Shown piece by piece: positions 7,760 to 16,412 of a DNA stretch of 64,000 nt. The position numbers and the translations under genes are program-made. How positions within the stretch are numbered: the first letter of the stretch is position 1; every line of letters begins with the position of its first letter. Below the pieces are notes generated by a model. That model did not search any database. It saw only the letters and a program-made list of their open reading frames with translations, and was not told the DNA's origin. The stretch comes from Mycolicibacterium holsaticum DSM 44478 = JCM 12374 (lineage in GTDB: Bacteria > Actinomycetota > Actinomycetes > Mycobacteriales > Mycobacteriaceae): the NCBI RefSeq assembly GCF_019645835.1, contig NZ_CP080998.1, forward strand, positions 682,001-746,000. Reading direction: 5' to 3'.

Positions 7760-8820
7760 CGCCCCTCCAAGGTGCATACCAGATTCTGTTGCAGCGCAGG
7801 GCCACTGGTGGCGTGCGCGAGGACCCGCTGCGCGGATCCGTTGAAGATGTGCTGCGCGGCGAAACCGATCCGCTCCAGGCCGGCCGAGAACATCGGGTTG
7901 GCCGCCAGCGCACCGCCCGAAGGGTTCACCTTCGTCGACGACGACAGCCCGATCGCCTCGGTGAGGATCAGGTGCTGGTGGGTGAACGGAGCGTAGATCT
8001 CGGCCACGTCGATCGAGCCGACGTCACCGCCGGTCGCCGCCTGGGCCGACGCGGCCGTCGACGCCGACGCGGTGAGATCGCGCGCGCCCAGCACCGGCGT
8101 CTCGATCCGGTGCTCGAAGCCGGTGATCCATGCGGGGTGCTCCCGCAGTTCGCGTGCCCGGTCGCCGGCCGCCAGCACCACCACCGACGCGCCGTCGGCG
8201 ATGGGCGCGATGTCGTGGCGGCGCAACGGATCAGCGAAGTACGGCCGCTCGAGCAGTTCGGCGACGGTGTTGGCCGGCTTCTCCGAATCGGTGCGCTCGG
8301 TGACGGCGAAGGAATCCAGCGCCACCTGCGCCATCTGCTCGGCCGTCCACTTGCCGGCGTCGAGCCCGAACCGCGCCTGCAGGCCGGCGATCGACACCGA
8401 GTCCGGCCACAGCGGCGCCACGCTGTACGGATCGGTCTGCAGGGCAAGGATCCGGCGCAGGACGCTGGCCGAGGACTTACCGAAGCCGTAGGCCAGCGCG
8501 GTGTCCACTTCGCCGGTCAGCACCTTGATGTAGGCCTCGTACAGCGCCCACGCCGCGTCCATCTCGACGTGCGATTCGTTGATCGGCGGCACCGCGCCGA
8601 TCGAGTCGATCGCCGATATGAACGAAAACGCGCGCCCGGCAAGGTAATCCGAGGATCCCGAGCACCAGAACCCGATGTCGGTCTGCTGCAGGCCGAGTTC
8701 GTCGTAGAGCCGATGAAAGCACGGCATCAGCATTTCGACGCCGTTGGTGGTGCCGTCGGTGCGGCGCACATGCGGCGCGTGCGCGAAGCCGACGACTGCT
8801 ACATCTCTTGCCAATGTCAT
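7756..8820 (-). CDS. ltp4: Thiolase-fold lipid-transfer/retro-aldolase protein Ltp4
   Basis: The 354-aa protein matches Ltp4 (Rv3522) in length and sequence character. It is a thiolase-superfamily protein without the catalytic cysteine in the expected loop (INESHVEMDAAWALYE). The C-terminal segment KVNPSGGALAANPMFSAGLERIG and HATSGPALQQN are conserved in the family. It probably works with Ltp3 and the upstream DUF35 protein in carbon-carbon cleavage of the sterol side chain, as Ltp2 does with ChsH2. It starts 9 bp after the DUF35 gene, with AAGG just upstream. Confidence 0.9.
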   Translation of the reverse strand: MTLARDVAVVGFAHAPHVRRTDGTTNGVEMLMPCFHRLYDELGLQQTDIGFWCSGSSDYLAGRAFSFISAIDSIGAVPPINESHVEMDAAWALYEAYIKVLTGEVDTALAYGFGKSSASVLRRILALQTDPYSVAPLWPDSVSIAGLQARFGLDAGKWTAEQMAQVALDSFAVTERTDSEKPANTVAELLERPYFADPLRRHDIAPIADGASVVVLAAGDRARELREHPAWITGFEHRIETPVLGARDLTASASTAASAQAATGGDVGSIDVAEIYAPFTHQHLILTEAIGLSSSTKVNPSGGALAANPMFSAGLERIGFAAQHIFNGSAQRVLAHATSGPALQQNLVCTLEGR

Positions 8821-8829
8821 TTCAGGCCT

Positions 8830-9834
8830 TCACAGGTGGTGCTTGTAGGAGTCGTAATCGGCGTCGGGCTCACCCGTCGGCCGGAAGTGGTCGATGTTGT
8901 CGATGCCAAGGCCCCACTCCTCGCGGGGTCTCCACACCGCCTCGACGCGCATACCCATCCGAACGTCGGCGGCATCGATCTCGGTGACCAGGTGCAGGAA
9001 CGCGATATCGGCGCCGTCGAGCAGTACGTAGGCGGCGACGTAGGGCGGCTTGATGCGTTGCCCGGCGAACGGGATGTTGATGACCGCAAAGGTCGTGACC
9101 GTGCCCTTGTCCGGCAGTTCGACGAACTCGTCGAGTTCCAGGCCGGTGGCTGGATCGGCCTCTTTGGGCGGGAAGTACACCTTGCCCGGCTTGCCGTCGC
9201 GGCCGCGCTTGGTCCGCGCGCCGAGCAGCTTGCCCTCCTCCAGGGCGCGCAGGAACACGCTCTCCGGCAGCGACGCGGTGTGCTGGATCTCGATCGACGA
9301 CGGGCTCACCTGCACGGTGACCGGCTCGCGGTCGTCGGGCTGACCCTCCGGTTCGGCCCGATCACCCAGCTTGAAGTACGCGATGTCGGTGATCGCGCCG
9401 ACCGGCTCGTCGACCCAGTGCGCGTACACCCGCGCGCCGGTGCTGATCGCATCCGACGATTCGGCATCGACTGCGTGCAGCAGCGCGGTGTCGGCCCCGT
9501 CGAGCTTGATCAGCGCCCACGCGAACGGGCGGTCCAACGGCTGGCCCGCCAACGGGGCCGGCTGCCACGTCCAGGACTGGACGGTGCCGACCGCGCTCAC
9601 CGGTACGATTTCGGTCAATCGTTCGTAGGTGACGGGGTCGAACTCCGCAGGCGGCACGTGCACTCGCCCGTCGGAACCGCGCACGCCGACGATGCGTCGC
9701 TCACGCAGGGCGGTGAAGAACTGGGACAGGAGTGGCCCTACTGAACGGGTGTAGTCGAATGAGAGCCTCAGCGGTGCTGAAAGCGGCGGCTCATGCGGAT
9801 CGATCTGCACCGGGCTGCTATGGCTGGTGGTCAC
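8830..9834 (-). CDS. Tandem DUF35 (OB-fold) protein, Rv3521-like
   Basis: The protein has two consecutive DUF35/OB-fold modules, roughly residues 20-155 and 165-334. In the best-known case, the DUF35 domain of ChsH2 docks a steroid aldolase (Ltp2), so this protein is the likely partner of Ltp3/Ltp4. Classical DUF35 proteins carry a four-cysteine zinc ribbon; here I see no cysteine at all, and the positions are filled by VRGSDGRVHVPP and TKRGRDGKPGKVYFPP. I chose GTG 9834 (334 aa), since the longer TTG start at 9870 would place the KstR-type box inside the coding region. The start lies 10 bp from that box, which suggests a leaderless or very short leader. Confidence 0.82.
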   Translation of the reverse strand: MTTSHSSPVQIDPHEPPLSAPLRLSFDYTRSVGPLLSQFFTALRERRIVGVRGSDGRVHVPPAEFDPVTYERLTEIVPVSAVGTVQSWTWQPAPLAGQPLDRPFAWALIKLDGADTALLHAVDAESSDAISTGARVYAHWVDEPVGAITDIAYFKLGDRAEPEGQPDDREPVTVQVSPSSIEIQHTASLPESVFLRALEEGKLLGARTKRGRDGKPGKVYFPPKEADPATGLELDEFVELPDKGTVTTFAVINIPFAGQRIKPPYVAAYVLLDGADIAFLHLVTEIDAADVRMGMRVEAVWRPREEWGLGIDNIDHFRPTGEPDADYDSYKHHL

Positions 9835-9843
9835 GGCATCGAG

Positions 9844-9857
9844 TAGAACAGGTTCTA
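9844..9857. promoter_or_regulatory. KstR-type operator between divergent sterol operons
   Basis: TAGAACAGGTTCTA fits TnnAACnnGTTnnA and has perfect 6-bp arms (TAGAAC/GTTCTA). It lies 10 bp from the DUF35 GTG on one side and 62 bp from the LLM oxidoreductase ATG on the other, so one repressor site can control both operons. Confidence 0.88.
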
Positions 9858-9918
9858 ACAATGGTTTCAAGGACGGGTGGAGAGGCGAGCTAATGAAAGT
9901 ACGGGCGGGGTGGTGGCA

Positions 9919-10950
9919 ATGAAGCTAGGACTTCAGTTGGGGTATTGGGGCGCCCAGCCGCCCGACAACCACGCCGAACTGGTCGCCACCGCCGAGGAAG
10001 CCGGTTTCGACACGGTGTTCACCGCCGAGGCCTGGGGGTCGGACGCGTACACGCCGCTGGCCTGGTGGGGCCGCGAAACCACCCGGATGCGGCTGGGCAC
10101 GTCGGTGGTGCAGCTGTCGGCGCGCACCCCGACGGCCTGCGCGATGGCGGCGCTGACGCTCGACCACCTCTCCGGCGGCCGCCACATCCTCGGGCTGGGA
10201 GTGTCCGGACCGCAGGTCGTGGAGGGCTGGTACGGCCAGAAGTTCCCCAAGCCGCTGGCCCGCACTCGCGAGTACATCGACATCCTGCGCCAGGTGTGGG
10301 CTCGCGAAGCCCCCGTGCGCAGCGACGGCCCGCACTATCCGCTGCCGCTGACCGGCGAGGGCACCACGGGCCTGGGCAAGAACCTCAAGCCGATCACCCA
10401 TCCGCGGCGCGCCGACATCCCGGTGATGCTGGGCGCCGAGGGCCCCAAGAACGTCGCGCTGGCCGCGGAGATCTGCGACGGGTGGCTGCCGATCTTCTAT
10501 TCGCCGCGCATCGCAGGCATGTACAACGAGTGGCTCGACGAAGGCTTCGCCCGTCCGGGTGCGCGCCGCAGCCGTGCGGACTTCGAGATCTGCGCGACGG
10601 CGCAGGTGGTGGTCACCGACGACCGCGCCGAGATCATGGAGCTGATGAAGCCGCACCTGGCGCTGTACATGGGCGGCATGGGTGCCGAGGACACCAACTT
10701 CCACGCTGACGTCTACCGCCGGATGGGCTACGCCGAGGTGGTCGAGGACGTGACGAAGCTGTTCCGCAGCGACCGCAAAGATCAAGCGGCCAAGATCATC
10801 CCCGACGAGTTGGTCGACGACTCCGCGATCGTCGGGGACCTGGGCCATGTCCAGGAACAGATCAAGGCGTGGGAGGCCGCGGGCGTCACGATGATGGTGG
10901 TGGGTGCGCGTTCGCCCGAGCAGATCCGGGACCTCGCGGCGCTGGTGTAG
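9919..10950 (+). CDS. LLM-class F420-dependent-type oxidoreductase (Rv3520c-like)
   Basis: The 343-aa TIM-barrel protein resembles Rv3520c, annotated as a coenzyme F420-dependent oxidoreductase. Family segments are MKLGLQLGYWG, GFDTVFTAEAWG, GRHILGLGVSGPQVVEGWYG and the phosphate-binding part DIPVMLGAEGPKNVALAAEICDG (shown in part). ATG 9919 was chosen because conservation begins there; GTG 9877 would add 14 unrelated residues. It is the first rightward gene after the shared KstR-type box, with an Rv3519-like gene and cyp142 behind it. The redox substrate is probably a sterol-derived CoA ester or aldehyde, by context only. Confidence 0.87.
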   Translation: MKLGLQLGYWGAQPPDNHAELVATAEEAGFDTVFTAEAWGSDAYTPLAWWGRETTRMRLGTSVVQLSARTPTACAMAALTLDHLSGGRHILGLGVSGPQVVEGWYGQKFPKPLARTREYIDILRQVWAREAPVRSDGPHYPLPLTGEGTTGLGKNLKPITHPRRADIPVMLGAEGPKNVALAAEICDGWLPIFYSPRIAGMYNEWLDEGFARPGARRSRADFEICATAQVVVTDDRAEIMELMKPHLALYMGGMGAEDTNFHADVYRRMGYAEVVEDVTKLFRSDRKDQAAKIIPDELVDDSAIVGDLGHVQEQIKAWEAAGVTMMVVGARSPEQIRDLAALV

Positions 10951-10956
10951 AACCGG

Positions 10957-10983
10957 ACTAGACACTTCCTTGCTAGTTGTCTA
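10957..10983. repeat. Short inverted repeats upstream of Rv3519-like gene
   Basis: Two overlapping inverted repeats lie in the 54-bp gap: ACTAG (10957-10961) with CTAGT (10973-10977), and TAGACA (10959-10964) with TGTCTA (10978-10983). A GTTCTA half-box follows. This could be an operator or just chance; it has no T-tract like a terminator. Confidence 0.35.
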
Positions 10984-11004
10984 CCCGCGTTCTAGATTGA
11001 CGCG

Positions 11005-11724
11005 ATGACCCAGCACACCATCGCAGGCACCGTGCTCACGATGCCGGTAAAGATCCGCAAGGCGCACCAGCACATGGCGATGTTCTCGGTGGACGCCGAC
11101 GCCGCCCAGCGCCTGATCGACTACAGCGGTCTGACGGTCTGCCGCTACCTGCCCGGCCGCGCAATCGTCGTGCTGATGCTGATGCGCTACGAGGACGGCG
11201 ACCTCGGTCAGTACTACGAGTACGGCACCAACGTGATGGTGAACCCGCCCGGTTCGACCGCCACCGGACCGCGCGCGCTGCAGTCGGCGGGTGCGTTCAT
11301 CCACCACCTACCCGTCGACCAGGCGTTCACCCTCGAGGCGGGAACCAAGATCTGGGGTTATCCGAAAGTCATGGCGGACTTCACGATCCGCGATGGACAT
11401 ACGTACTCCTTCGACGTGACCATCGACGGCCAGTTCGTCGTCGGGATGGACTTCGGGAAGGGGCTGCCCGTCCCGGCCCGGTTCACGTCCAAGCCCCAGG
11501 CGCACCCCACCTACTCTTACCGCGACGGGGTGGTGCGGAGCACCGTCGGCGAGATGACACTCAGCGATGTGCGCTACCGCCCGGGCGGCGCCCGCGTGCG
11601 GCTCGGTGAACACCCCTACGCCAAAGAGCTCGCGTCGCTCGGCTTCCCGAAGCGCGCGCTCGTGTCGAGTTCCGCGGGGAACGTACAGATGTCGTTCGCA
11701 GATGCCCAGGAGGTCCACCCATGA
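11005..11724 (+). CDS. Acetoacetate-decarboxylase-like protein (Rv3519-like)
   Basis: The 239-aa protein looks like the acetoacetate decarboxylase (ADC) fold: GTVLTMPVKIRKAHQ at the start, NVMVNPPG in the middle and EAGTKIWGYPKVMADF, where the lysine is in the segment that carries the Schiff-base lysine in ADC relatives. Many ADC-like proteins do not decarboxylate acetoacetate, so the reaction is open. Its stop overlaps the cyp142 start (ATGA), so it is coupled to the P450. The gene matches Rv3519 by position and size. Confidence 0.8.
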   Translation: MTQHTIAGTVLTMPVKIRKAHQHMAMFSVDADAAQRLIDYSGLTVCRYLPGRAIVVLMLMRYEDGDLGQYYEYGTNVMVNPPGSTATGPRALQSAGAFIHHLPVDQAFTLEAGTKIWGYPKVMADFTIRDGHTYSFDVTIDGQFVVGMDFGKGLPVPARFTSKPQAHPTYSYRDGVVRSTVGEMTLSDVRYRPGGARVRLGEHPYAKELASLGFPKRALVSSSAGNVQMSFADAQEVHP

Positions 11725-12911
11725 CAACCAGACCGGACGTCGACCTGACCGACGGCACCTTCTACGCCGGGGACTCGCGACCGGTCTACAAGTGGATGCG
11801 GGAGAACGAACCGGTGTTCCGTGACCGCAACGGGTTGGCCGCCGCGGCCACCTATGCCGCGGTGATCGAGGCCGAGCGCAACCCCGAGCTGTTCTCCAAC
11901 GCCGGCGGAATCCGGCCCGACCAGCCCGGCGTCGAGATGATGATCGAGATGGACGACCCGCAACACCTGCTGCGGCGCAAACTGGTCAACTCCGGGTTCA
12001 CCCGTAAACGGGTGAAGGATCTGGAGGGTTCGATTGTGGCCCTCTGTGATTCGCTGATCGACGCGGTGTGCGAACGCGGTGAATGCGACTTCGTCTGGGA
12101 CCTGGCGGCCCCGTTGCCGATGGCCGTCATCGGCGACATGCTCGGTGTGCGTCCAGAGGAACGCGAGATGTTCCTGCGCTGGTCCGACGATCTGGTCGGT
12201 GCGTTGAGCAGCACCGCGGACCCGGAGAAGTTCCAGCTGACCATGGACGCGTTCGCGGCCTACAGCGAATACATGATGGGCATGATCAACGCCCGCAAGG
12301 ACGAGCCGACCGACGATCTGGTGAGCGTCCTGGTGCATGCCGAGGTCGAAGGCAGCAAGCTCGAGGACCATCAGATCGTCACCGAGGTGCTGCTGCTGCT
12401 GATCGGCGGCGACGAAACCACCCGCCACACGCTGTCGGGCGGCACCCGCCAGCTACTTGAGCACCCCGACCAGCACCAGCGTCTCGCCAAGGACCTGAGC
12501 TTGCTGCCCAACGCGATCGAGGAGATGTTGCGCTGGACCGCGCCGGTGAAGAACATGGCGCGCACGCTGACCGCCGACACCGAATTCCACGGCACCGCCC
12601 TCAAGGAGGGCGAGAAGATGATCCTCCTGTTCGAATCGGCCAACTTCGACGAGACGGTGTTCGACGATCCGGAGACGTTCGACATCGAGCGGTATCCGAA
12701 CAACCACCTGTCGTTCGGTTTCGGCACCCACTTCTGCCTGGGTAACCAGCTGGCCCGGCTCGAACTGTCGATCATGCAGACCCGACTGCTGCAGCGGCTG
12801 CCCGATATGCGGCTAGCCTCCGACGCCGAGTTGCCGCTGCGGCCGGCCAACTTCGTCAGCGGGCTGGAGAAGATGCCGGTGGTGTTCACCCCGACAAAGC
12901 CGGTCGGTTAG
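11721..12911 (+). CDS. cyp142: Cytochrome P450 CYP142, sterol C26/C27 monooxygenase
   Basis: CYP142 oxidises the terminal methyl of the cholesterol/cholestenone side chain to the acid, the first step of side-chain degradation. The 396-aa length agrees with Rv3518c. Visible motifs are the I-helix oxygen-activation segment GGDETT (229-234), the ExxR pair E268/R271 in EEMLR, and the haem loop FGFGTHFCLG with ligand C339. The ATG overlaps the preceding stop. The gene ends just before a strong nested palindrome at 12923-12978. In many mycobacteria CYP125 does the same reaction; it is not in this window. Confidence 0.95.
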   Translation: MTTRPDVDLTDGTFYAGDSRPVYKWMRENEPVFRDRNGLAAAATYAAVIEAERNPELFSNAGGIRPDQPGVEMMIEMDDPQHLLRRKLVNSGFTRKRVKDLEGSIVALCDSLIDAVCERGECDFVWDLAAPLPMAVIGDMLGVRPEEREMFLRWSDDLVGALSSTADPEKFQLTMDAFAAYSEYMMGMINARKDEPTDDLVSVLVHAEVEGSKLEDHQIVTEVLLLLIGGDETTRHTLSGGTRQLLEHPDQHQRLAKDLSLLPNAIEEMLRWTAPVKNMARTLTADTEFHGTALKEGEKMILLFESANFDETVFDDPETFDIERYPNNHLSFGFGTHFCLGNQLARLELSIMQTRLLQRLPDMRLASDAELPLRPANFVSGLEKMPVVFTPTKPVG

Positions 12912-12922
12912 CGCCCACTCCG

Positions 12923-12978
12923 CGAACGTGCGCTCACTGCGAAAATCCGGTCGGATTTTCGCGCTGACTGCACGTTCG
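12923..12978. terminator. Nested palindrome between convergent genes
   Basis: An outer perfect 9-bp pair (CGAACGTGC 12923-12931, GCACGTTCG 12970-12978) encloses a perfect inner 10-bp stem GCGAAAATCC/GGATTTTCGC around a GGTC loop. It starts 11 bp after the cyp142 stop and overlaps the last codons of the convergent DUF559-type gene. It can act as a bidirectional terminator, though it lacks a T-run. It could also be a copy of a dispersed palindromic repeat. Confidence 0.65.
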
Positions 12979-13806
12979 GCGATTCCACTCGTCTGTTAGC
13001 CGGGCGATGATGACGGCTTCGGTATCCAACGACGTGACCCGGATGTCGGACCACCCGAGCCGCGTGACTTCGTCATGTCGGCGGATGTCCGTGTTGAAGC
13101 GGGCCGGGGTGCGGTGATGCGCGCCGTCGTAATCGAGGGCCAACTTGATGTCCTCCCACCCCATATCCAGGACCGCGACGAGTACGCCGTACTCGTTGTA
13201 CACCGGGATCTGCGTCGTCAGCGGTGGAAAGCCGTGGCGGAGGACCATCAGCCGTAGCCACGTCTCCTTCGGCGACTCCGCGCCAGGATCGACGAGCGCG
13301 AGAACCTTCCTGGCCTCGCGGATGCCGCGCCGGCCCTTGTAGCGCTCGACCAACAGCTCGACGTCGCCCATCTTGAACTGGGTCGCACGGCCGAGTGCAT
13401 CGATGGCGGCGACCGCCTTGTCCAACGGGTAGCGACGCGCGAGGTCCAAGGCCGTCCGTGCGGGCGTTGTGACGCGGATTCCGTCGACGAACTCGATCTC
13501 GTCGTCGAGGAAACCGTCCGACCACGCGCGGATGCCTTTGGGCGGCCGCCGATTCGACCACAACAGTTCGGCAGGCCGGCGAGCGTCGACCCACTTGGCG
13601 CCGTGTATGGCCGCCGCGGACTGGCCGGCCACAACTCCTTGCCGCCGCGACCACAACCACGCCGCCGCGGCCCGAGCGGGGGCGGTTAGTTCGATGCCGG
13701 GCGCGACGTACACATCGGGATGCATTGCCGTGAACCGGCTACGCAGCGCGTACGGCGTCAACGCACCGGCTGCCAGGGCCTCGCTGCCGATGAATGGCTT
13801 CCCCAT
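12934..13806 (-). CDS. AbiEi-like/DUF559 nuclease-fold protein
   Basis: The 290-aa protein has an N-terminal AbiEi-antitoxin-like winged-helix region (MGKPFIGSEALAAGALTPYAL... HPDVYVAPGI) and a C-terminal DUF559/Vsr-like restriction-endonuclease fold: LDMGWEDIKLALDYDGAHH and TRLGWSDIRVTSLD. The Asp residues in that core could be catalytic. Such genes form a multicopy family in mycobacteria with no settled function; defence or DNA repair is possible. No toxin partner is adjacent. The last 14 residues (RTCSQRENPTGFSQ) are encoded by the palindrome at 12923-12978. It interrupts the sterol cluster between cyp142 and echA19. Confidence 0.75.
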   Translation of the reverse strand: MGKPFIGSEALAAGALTPYALRSRFTAMHPDVYVAPGIELTAPARAAAAWLWSRRQGVVAGQSAAAIHGAKWVDARRPAELLWSNRRPPKGIRAWSDGFLDDEIEFVDGIRVTTPARTALDLARRYPLDKAVAAIDALGRATQFKMGDVELLVERYKGRRGIREARKVLALVDPGAESPKETWLRLMVLRHGFPPLTTQIPVYNEYGVLVAVLDMGWEDIKLALDYDGAHHRTPARFNTDIRRHDEVTRLGWSDIRVTSLDTEAVIIARLTDEWNRRTCSQRENPTGFSQ

Positions 13807-13878
13807 GGCCGTAGTGTGCCGACGGTCACCGACACTTCGACGAGTGTGTGGCCACCGTGGATGCGCAGGTTCGCGCGC

Positions 13879-14688
13879 CTAGCGCATCTTGAAGTTGGGG
13901 GCGCGTTTCTCCTTGAACGCCAGCGGGCCTTCCTTGGCGTCGTCGGACAGGAATACCTTGATGCCGATCTGCGTGTCGATCTTGAAGGCGTCGTTCTCGT
14001 GCATGCCCTCGGTTTCGCGGATGGTCTTGAGGATGGCCTGCACCGCGAGCGGGCCGTTGTTATTGATCACCTCGGCGATCTCCAGCGCCTTGTCCAGCGC
14101 CGAACCGTCGGGCACCACGTAGCCGATCAGGCCCATGTCGCGCGCTTCGGCGGCGGTGATGTGCCGACCGGTCAGGAGCAGATCGCAGGCGACGGTGTAG
14201 GGAATCTGGCGTACCAGACGCACCGCGGACCCGCCCATCGGATACAGGCTCCACTTCGCCTCGGAGATGCCGAACTTCGCGCTCTCACCCGCGATGCGGA
14301 TGTCGGTGCCCTGCAGGATCTCCGTGCCGCCTGCGATGGCGGGACCCTCGACCGCGGCGATCAGCGGCTTGGTGAGCCGCCTGCCCTTCAGCAGTGCGTC
14401 GATGCGCGACGGGTCATAGCTGCCGTCCTTGAACGAGTCGCCCGGCGGCTTGGCGGTCGCGGCCTTGAGGTCCATGCCTGCGCAGAAGTACCCGCCGGCG
14501 CCGGTGAGGATCGCGCTGCGGATCTCTGGATCGTTGTCGATGCGGTCCCACGCCTCGACCATGATCGAGAGCATCTCGGTGGAAAGCGCGTTGCGGGCCT
14601 CCGGCCGGTTCAGCGTCAGGATCAAAGTGTGTCCGCGCTGCTCAATGAGGGCGTCGGGGCTCTTCGCCGAATTCTTGTCGTCGCTCAC
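13879..14688 (-). CDS. echA19: Enoyl-CoA hydratase EchA19
   Basis: This crotonase-family enzyme hydrates unsaturated steroid side-chain CoA esters. The 269-aa length fits Rv3516. The oxyanion-hole segments are [15 protein letters not shown] and [14 protein letters not shown]; the acid/base region follows in [19 protein letters not shown]. The start is GTG 14688. It is divergent from fadD19, sharing the KstR-type box at 14735-14748, 47 bp upstream. Its product fits between the FadE26/FadE27 dehydrogenase and Hsd4A steps of side-chain beta-oxidation. Confidence 0.92.
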   Translation of the reverse strand: MSDDKNSAKSPDALIEQRGHTLILTLNRPEARNALSTEMLSIMVEAWDRIDNDPEIRSAILTGAGGYFCAGMDLKAATAKPPGDSFKDGSYDPSRIDALLKGRRLTKPLIAAVEGPAIAGGTEILQGTDIRIAGESAKFGISEAKWSLYPMGGSAVRLVRQIPYTVACDLLLTGRHITAAEARDMGLIGYVVPDGSALDKALEIAEVINNNGPLAVQAILKTIRETEGMHENDAFKIDTQIGIKVFLSDDAKEGPLAFKEKRAPNFKMR

Positions 14689-14734
14689 AAACTAGCCCGC
14701 CTCCCAGCGTCGATAGCACAGACTTGAATGAAAA

Positions 14735-14748
14735 TGTAACACGTTCTA
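14735..14748. promoter_or_regulatory. KstR-type operator between echA19 and fadD19
   Basis: TGTAACACGTTCTA fits TnnAACnnGTTnnA. It lies 12 bp before the fadD19 GTG and 47 bp before the echA19 GTG, positioned to control both directions. Confidence 0.85.
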
Positions 14749-14759
14749 GTTTAGGTGCT

Positions 14760-16412
14760 GTGGCCCTGAACATTGCTGATCTCGCCGAGCACGCCATCGA
14801 CGCCGTACCAGACCGTGTTGCCCTGATCTGTGGCGACAACGAACTGACTTACGCGCAACTGGAGGAGAGGGCCAACCGCCTGGCTCACTACCTCATCGAC
14901 AAGGGCGTCAAGAAGGACGACAAGGTCGGCCTGTACTGCCGCAACCGCAACGAGATCGTGATCGCGATGCTCGGCATCGTGAAGGCGGGCGCCATCCTCG
15001 TCAACGTCAACTACCGCTATGTCGAGAGCGAGTTGAAGTACCTGTTCGAGAACTCCGACATGGTCGCGCTGGTGCACGAGCGCCGCTACTCCGACCGCGT
15101 CGCCAACGTGTTGCCGCAGACCCCCGACGTGAAAACCGTGCTGGTGGTCGAGGACGGAAGTGACGACGACTTCCAGCGCTACGGCGGCGTGGAGTTCTAC
15201 GAAGCACTGAGCCAGGGGTCACCGGAGCGCGATTTCGGCGAGCGCAGCGCCGACGACATCTACCTGCTCTACACCGGCGGCACCACTGGCTTCCCCAAGG
15301 GCGTGATGTGGCGCCACGAAGATATCTACCGGGTGTTGTTCGGCGGCACCGACTTTGCGACAGGAGAGTTCGTCAAGGACGAGTACGACTTGGCCAAGGC
15401 GGCAGCCGAGAACCCGCCGATGATCCGCTACCCGATCCCGCCGATGATCCACGGTGCCACCCAGTCGGCCACCTGGATGTCGCTGTTCTCCGGCCAGACA
15501 ACCGTGCTGGCACCGGAATTCGAGCCAAGCGAGGTATGGCGCACCGTCGAGAAGCACAAGGTGAACCTGCTGTTCTTCACCGGTGATGCGATGGCGCGCC
15601 CGCTGCTCGACGCGTTGCTCGCGCACCAGGAAAAAGGCGAGGACTACGAGCTGTCGTCGCTGTTCCTGCTGGCCAGCACCGCCGCGTTGTTCTCCACCAG
15701 CATCAAGGAGAAGTTCCTCGAACTGCTGCCCAACCGGATCATCACCGACTCGATCGGCTCCTCGGAGACCGGTTTCGGCGGCACCAGCATCGTGGCCAAG
15801 GGCCAGCCGCACGCAGGCGGTCCGCGGGTGACCATCGATCACCGCACCGTCGTGCTCGACGAGGACGGCAACGAGGTCAAGCCGGGCTCCGGTGTGCGAG
15901 GCGTCATCGCCAAGAAGGGCAACATCCCGGTCGGCTACTACAAGGACGAGAAGAAGACGGCGGAAACCTTCAAAACCTTCAACGGTGTTCGCTACGCGAT
16001 CCCCGGCGACTACGCGACGGTGGAGGCCGACGGCAGCGTGACGATGCTCGGCCGCGGTTCGGTGTCGATCAACAGCGGCGGCGAGAAGATCTATCCCGAA
16101 GAGGTGGAGGCCGCGCTCAAGGGTCATCCGGATGTGTTCGACGCGTTGGTGGTCGGCGTCCCCGATCCGCGCTTCGGCCAGCACGTCGCCGCCGTCGTGC
16201 ATCCGCGCGAAGGCGCCCGGCCGAAACTCGCCGAACTCGACGCGTTCATCCGCAACGAGATCGCGGGATACAAAGTGCCGCGCAGCATCTGGTATGTCGA
16301 CGAAGTGAAGCGCTCGCCAGCGGGCAAACCCGACTACCGGTGGGCCAAGGACCAGACCGAGCAGCGGCCCGCCGACGAAGTGAACGCCAACCACGTGGGG
16401 ACCGCCACTTGA
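14760..16412 (+). CDS. fadD19: Steroid-CoA ligase FadD19
   Basis: FadD19 (CasG type) activates the sterol side-chain carboxylate to its CoA thioester with ATP, starting beta-oxidation. The AMP-binding P-loop is YTGGTTGFPKG, followed by the adenylate-binding DSIGSSETGFGG and the hinge GRGSVSINSGGEKIYPEEVE; the catalytic lysine is in SPAGKPDY. GTG 14760 gives 550 aa, matching the family. An upstream TTG at 14724 would put the KstR-type box inside the gene. The short distance to the box suggests a leaderless transcript. The stop overlaps the next ATG (TGATG). Confidence 0.94.
   Translation: MALNIADLAEHAIDAVPDRVALICGDNELTYAQLEERANRLAHYLIDKGVKKDDKVGLYCRNRNEIVIAMLGIVKAGAILVNVNYRYVESELKYLFENSDMVALVHERRYSDRVANVLPQTPDVKTVLVVEDGSDDDFQRYGGVEFYEALSQGSPERDFGERSADDIYLLYTGGTTGFPKGVMWRHEDIYRVLFGGTDFATGEFVKDEYDLAKAAAENPPMIRYPIPPMIHGATQSATWMSLFSGQTTVLAPEFEPSEVWRTVEKHKVNLLFFTGDAMARPLLDALLAHQEKGEDYELSSLFLLASTAALFSTSIKEKFLELLPNRIITDSIGSSETGFGGTSIVAKGQPHAGGPRVTIDHRTVVLDEDGNEVKPGSGVRGVIAKKGNIPVGYYKDEKKTAETFKTFNGVRYAIPGDYATVEADGSVTMLGRGSVSINSGGEKIYPEEVEAALKGHPDVFDALVVGVPDPRFGQHVAAVVHPREGARPKLAELDAFIRNEIAGYKVPRSIWYVDEVKRSPAGKPDYRWAKDQTEQRPADEVNANHVGTAT

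Noticed and set aside
7324..9744. 806-codon open frame on the + strand
   Set aside because: It runs antisense through ltp3, ltp4 and the DUF35 gene. It arises from the high GC content and has no family character; the minus-strand proteins are clearly recognisable.
12934..13806. Type IV toxin-antitoxin (AbiE) system
   Set aside because: Only the AbiEi-like N-terminal region is seen, fused to a DUF559-type domain; no AbiEii nucleotidyltransferase toxin gene is adjacent.
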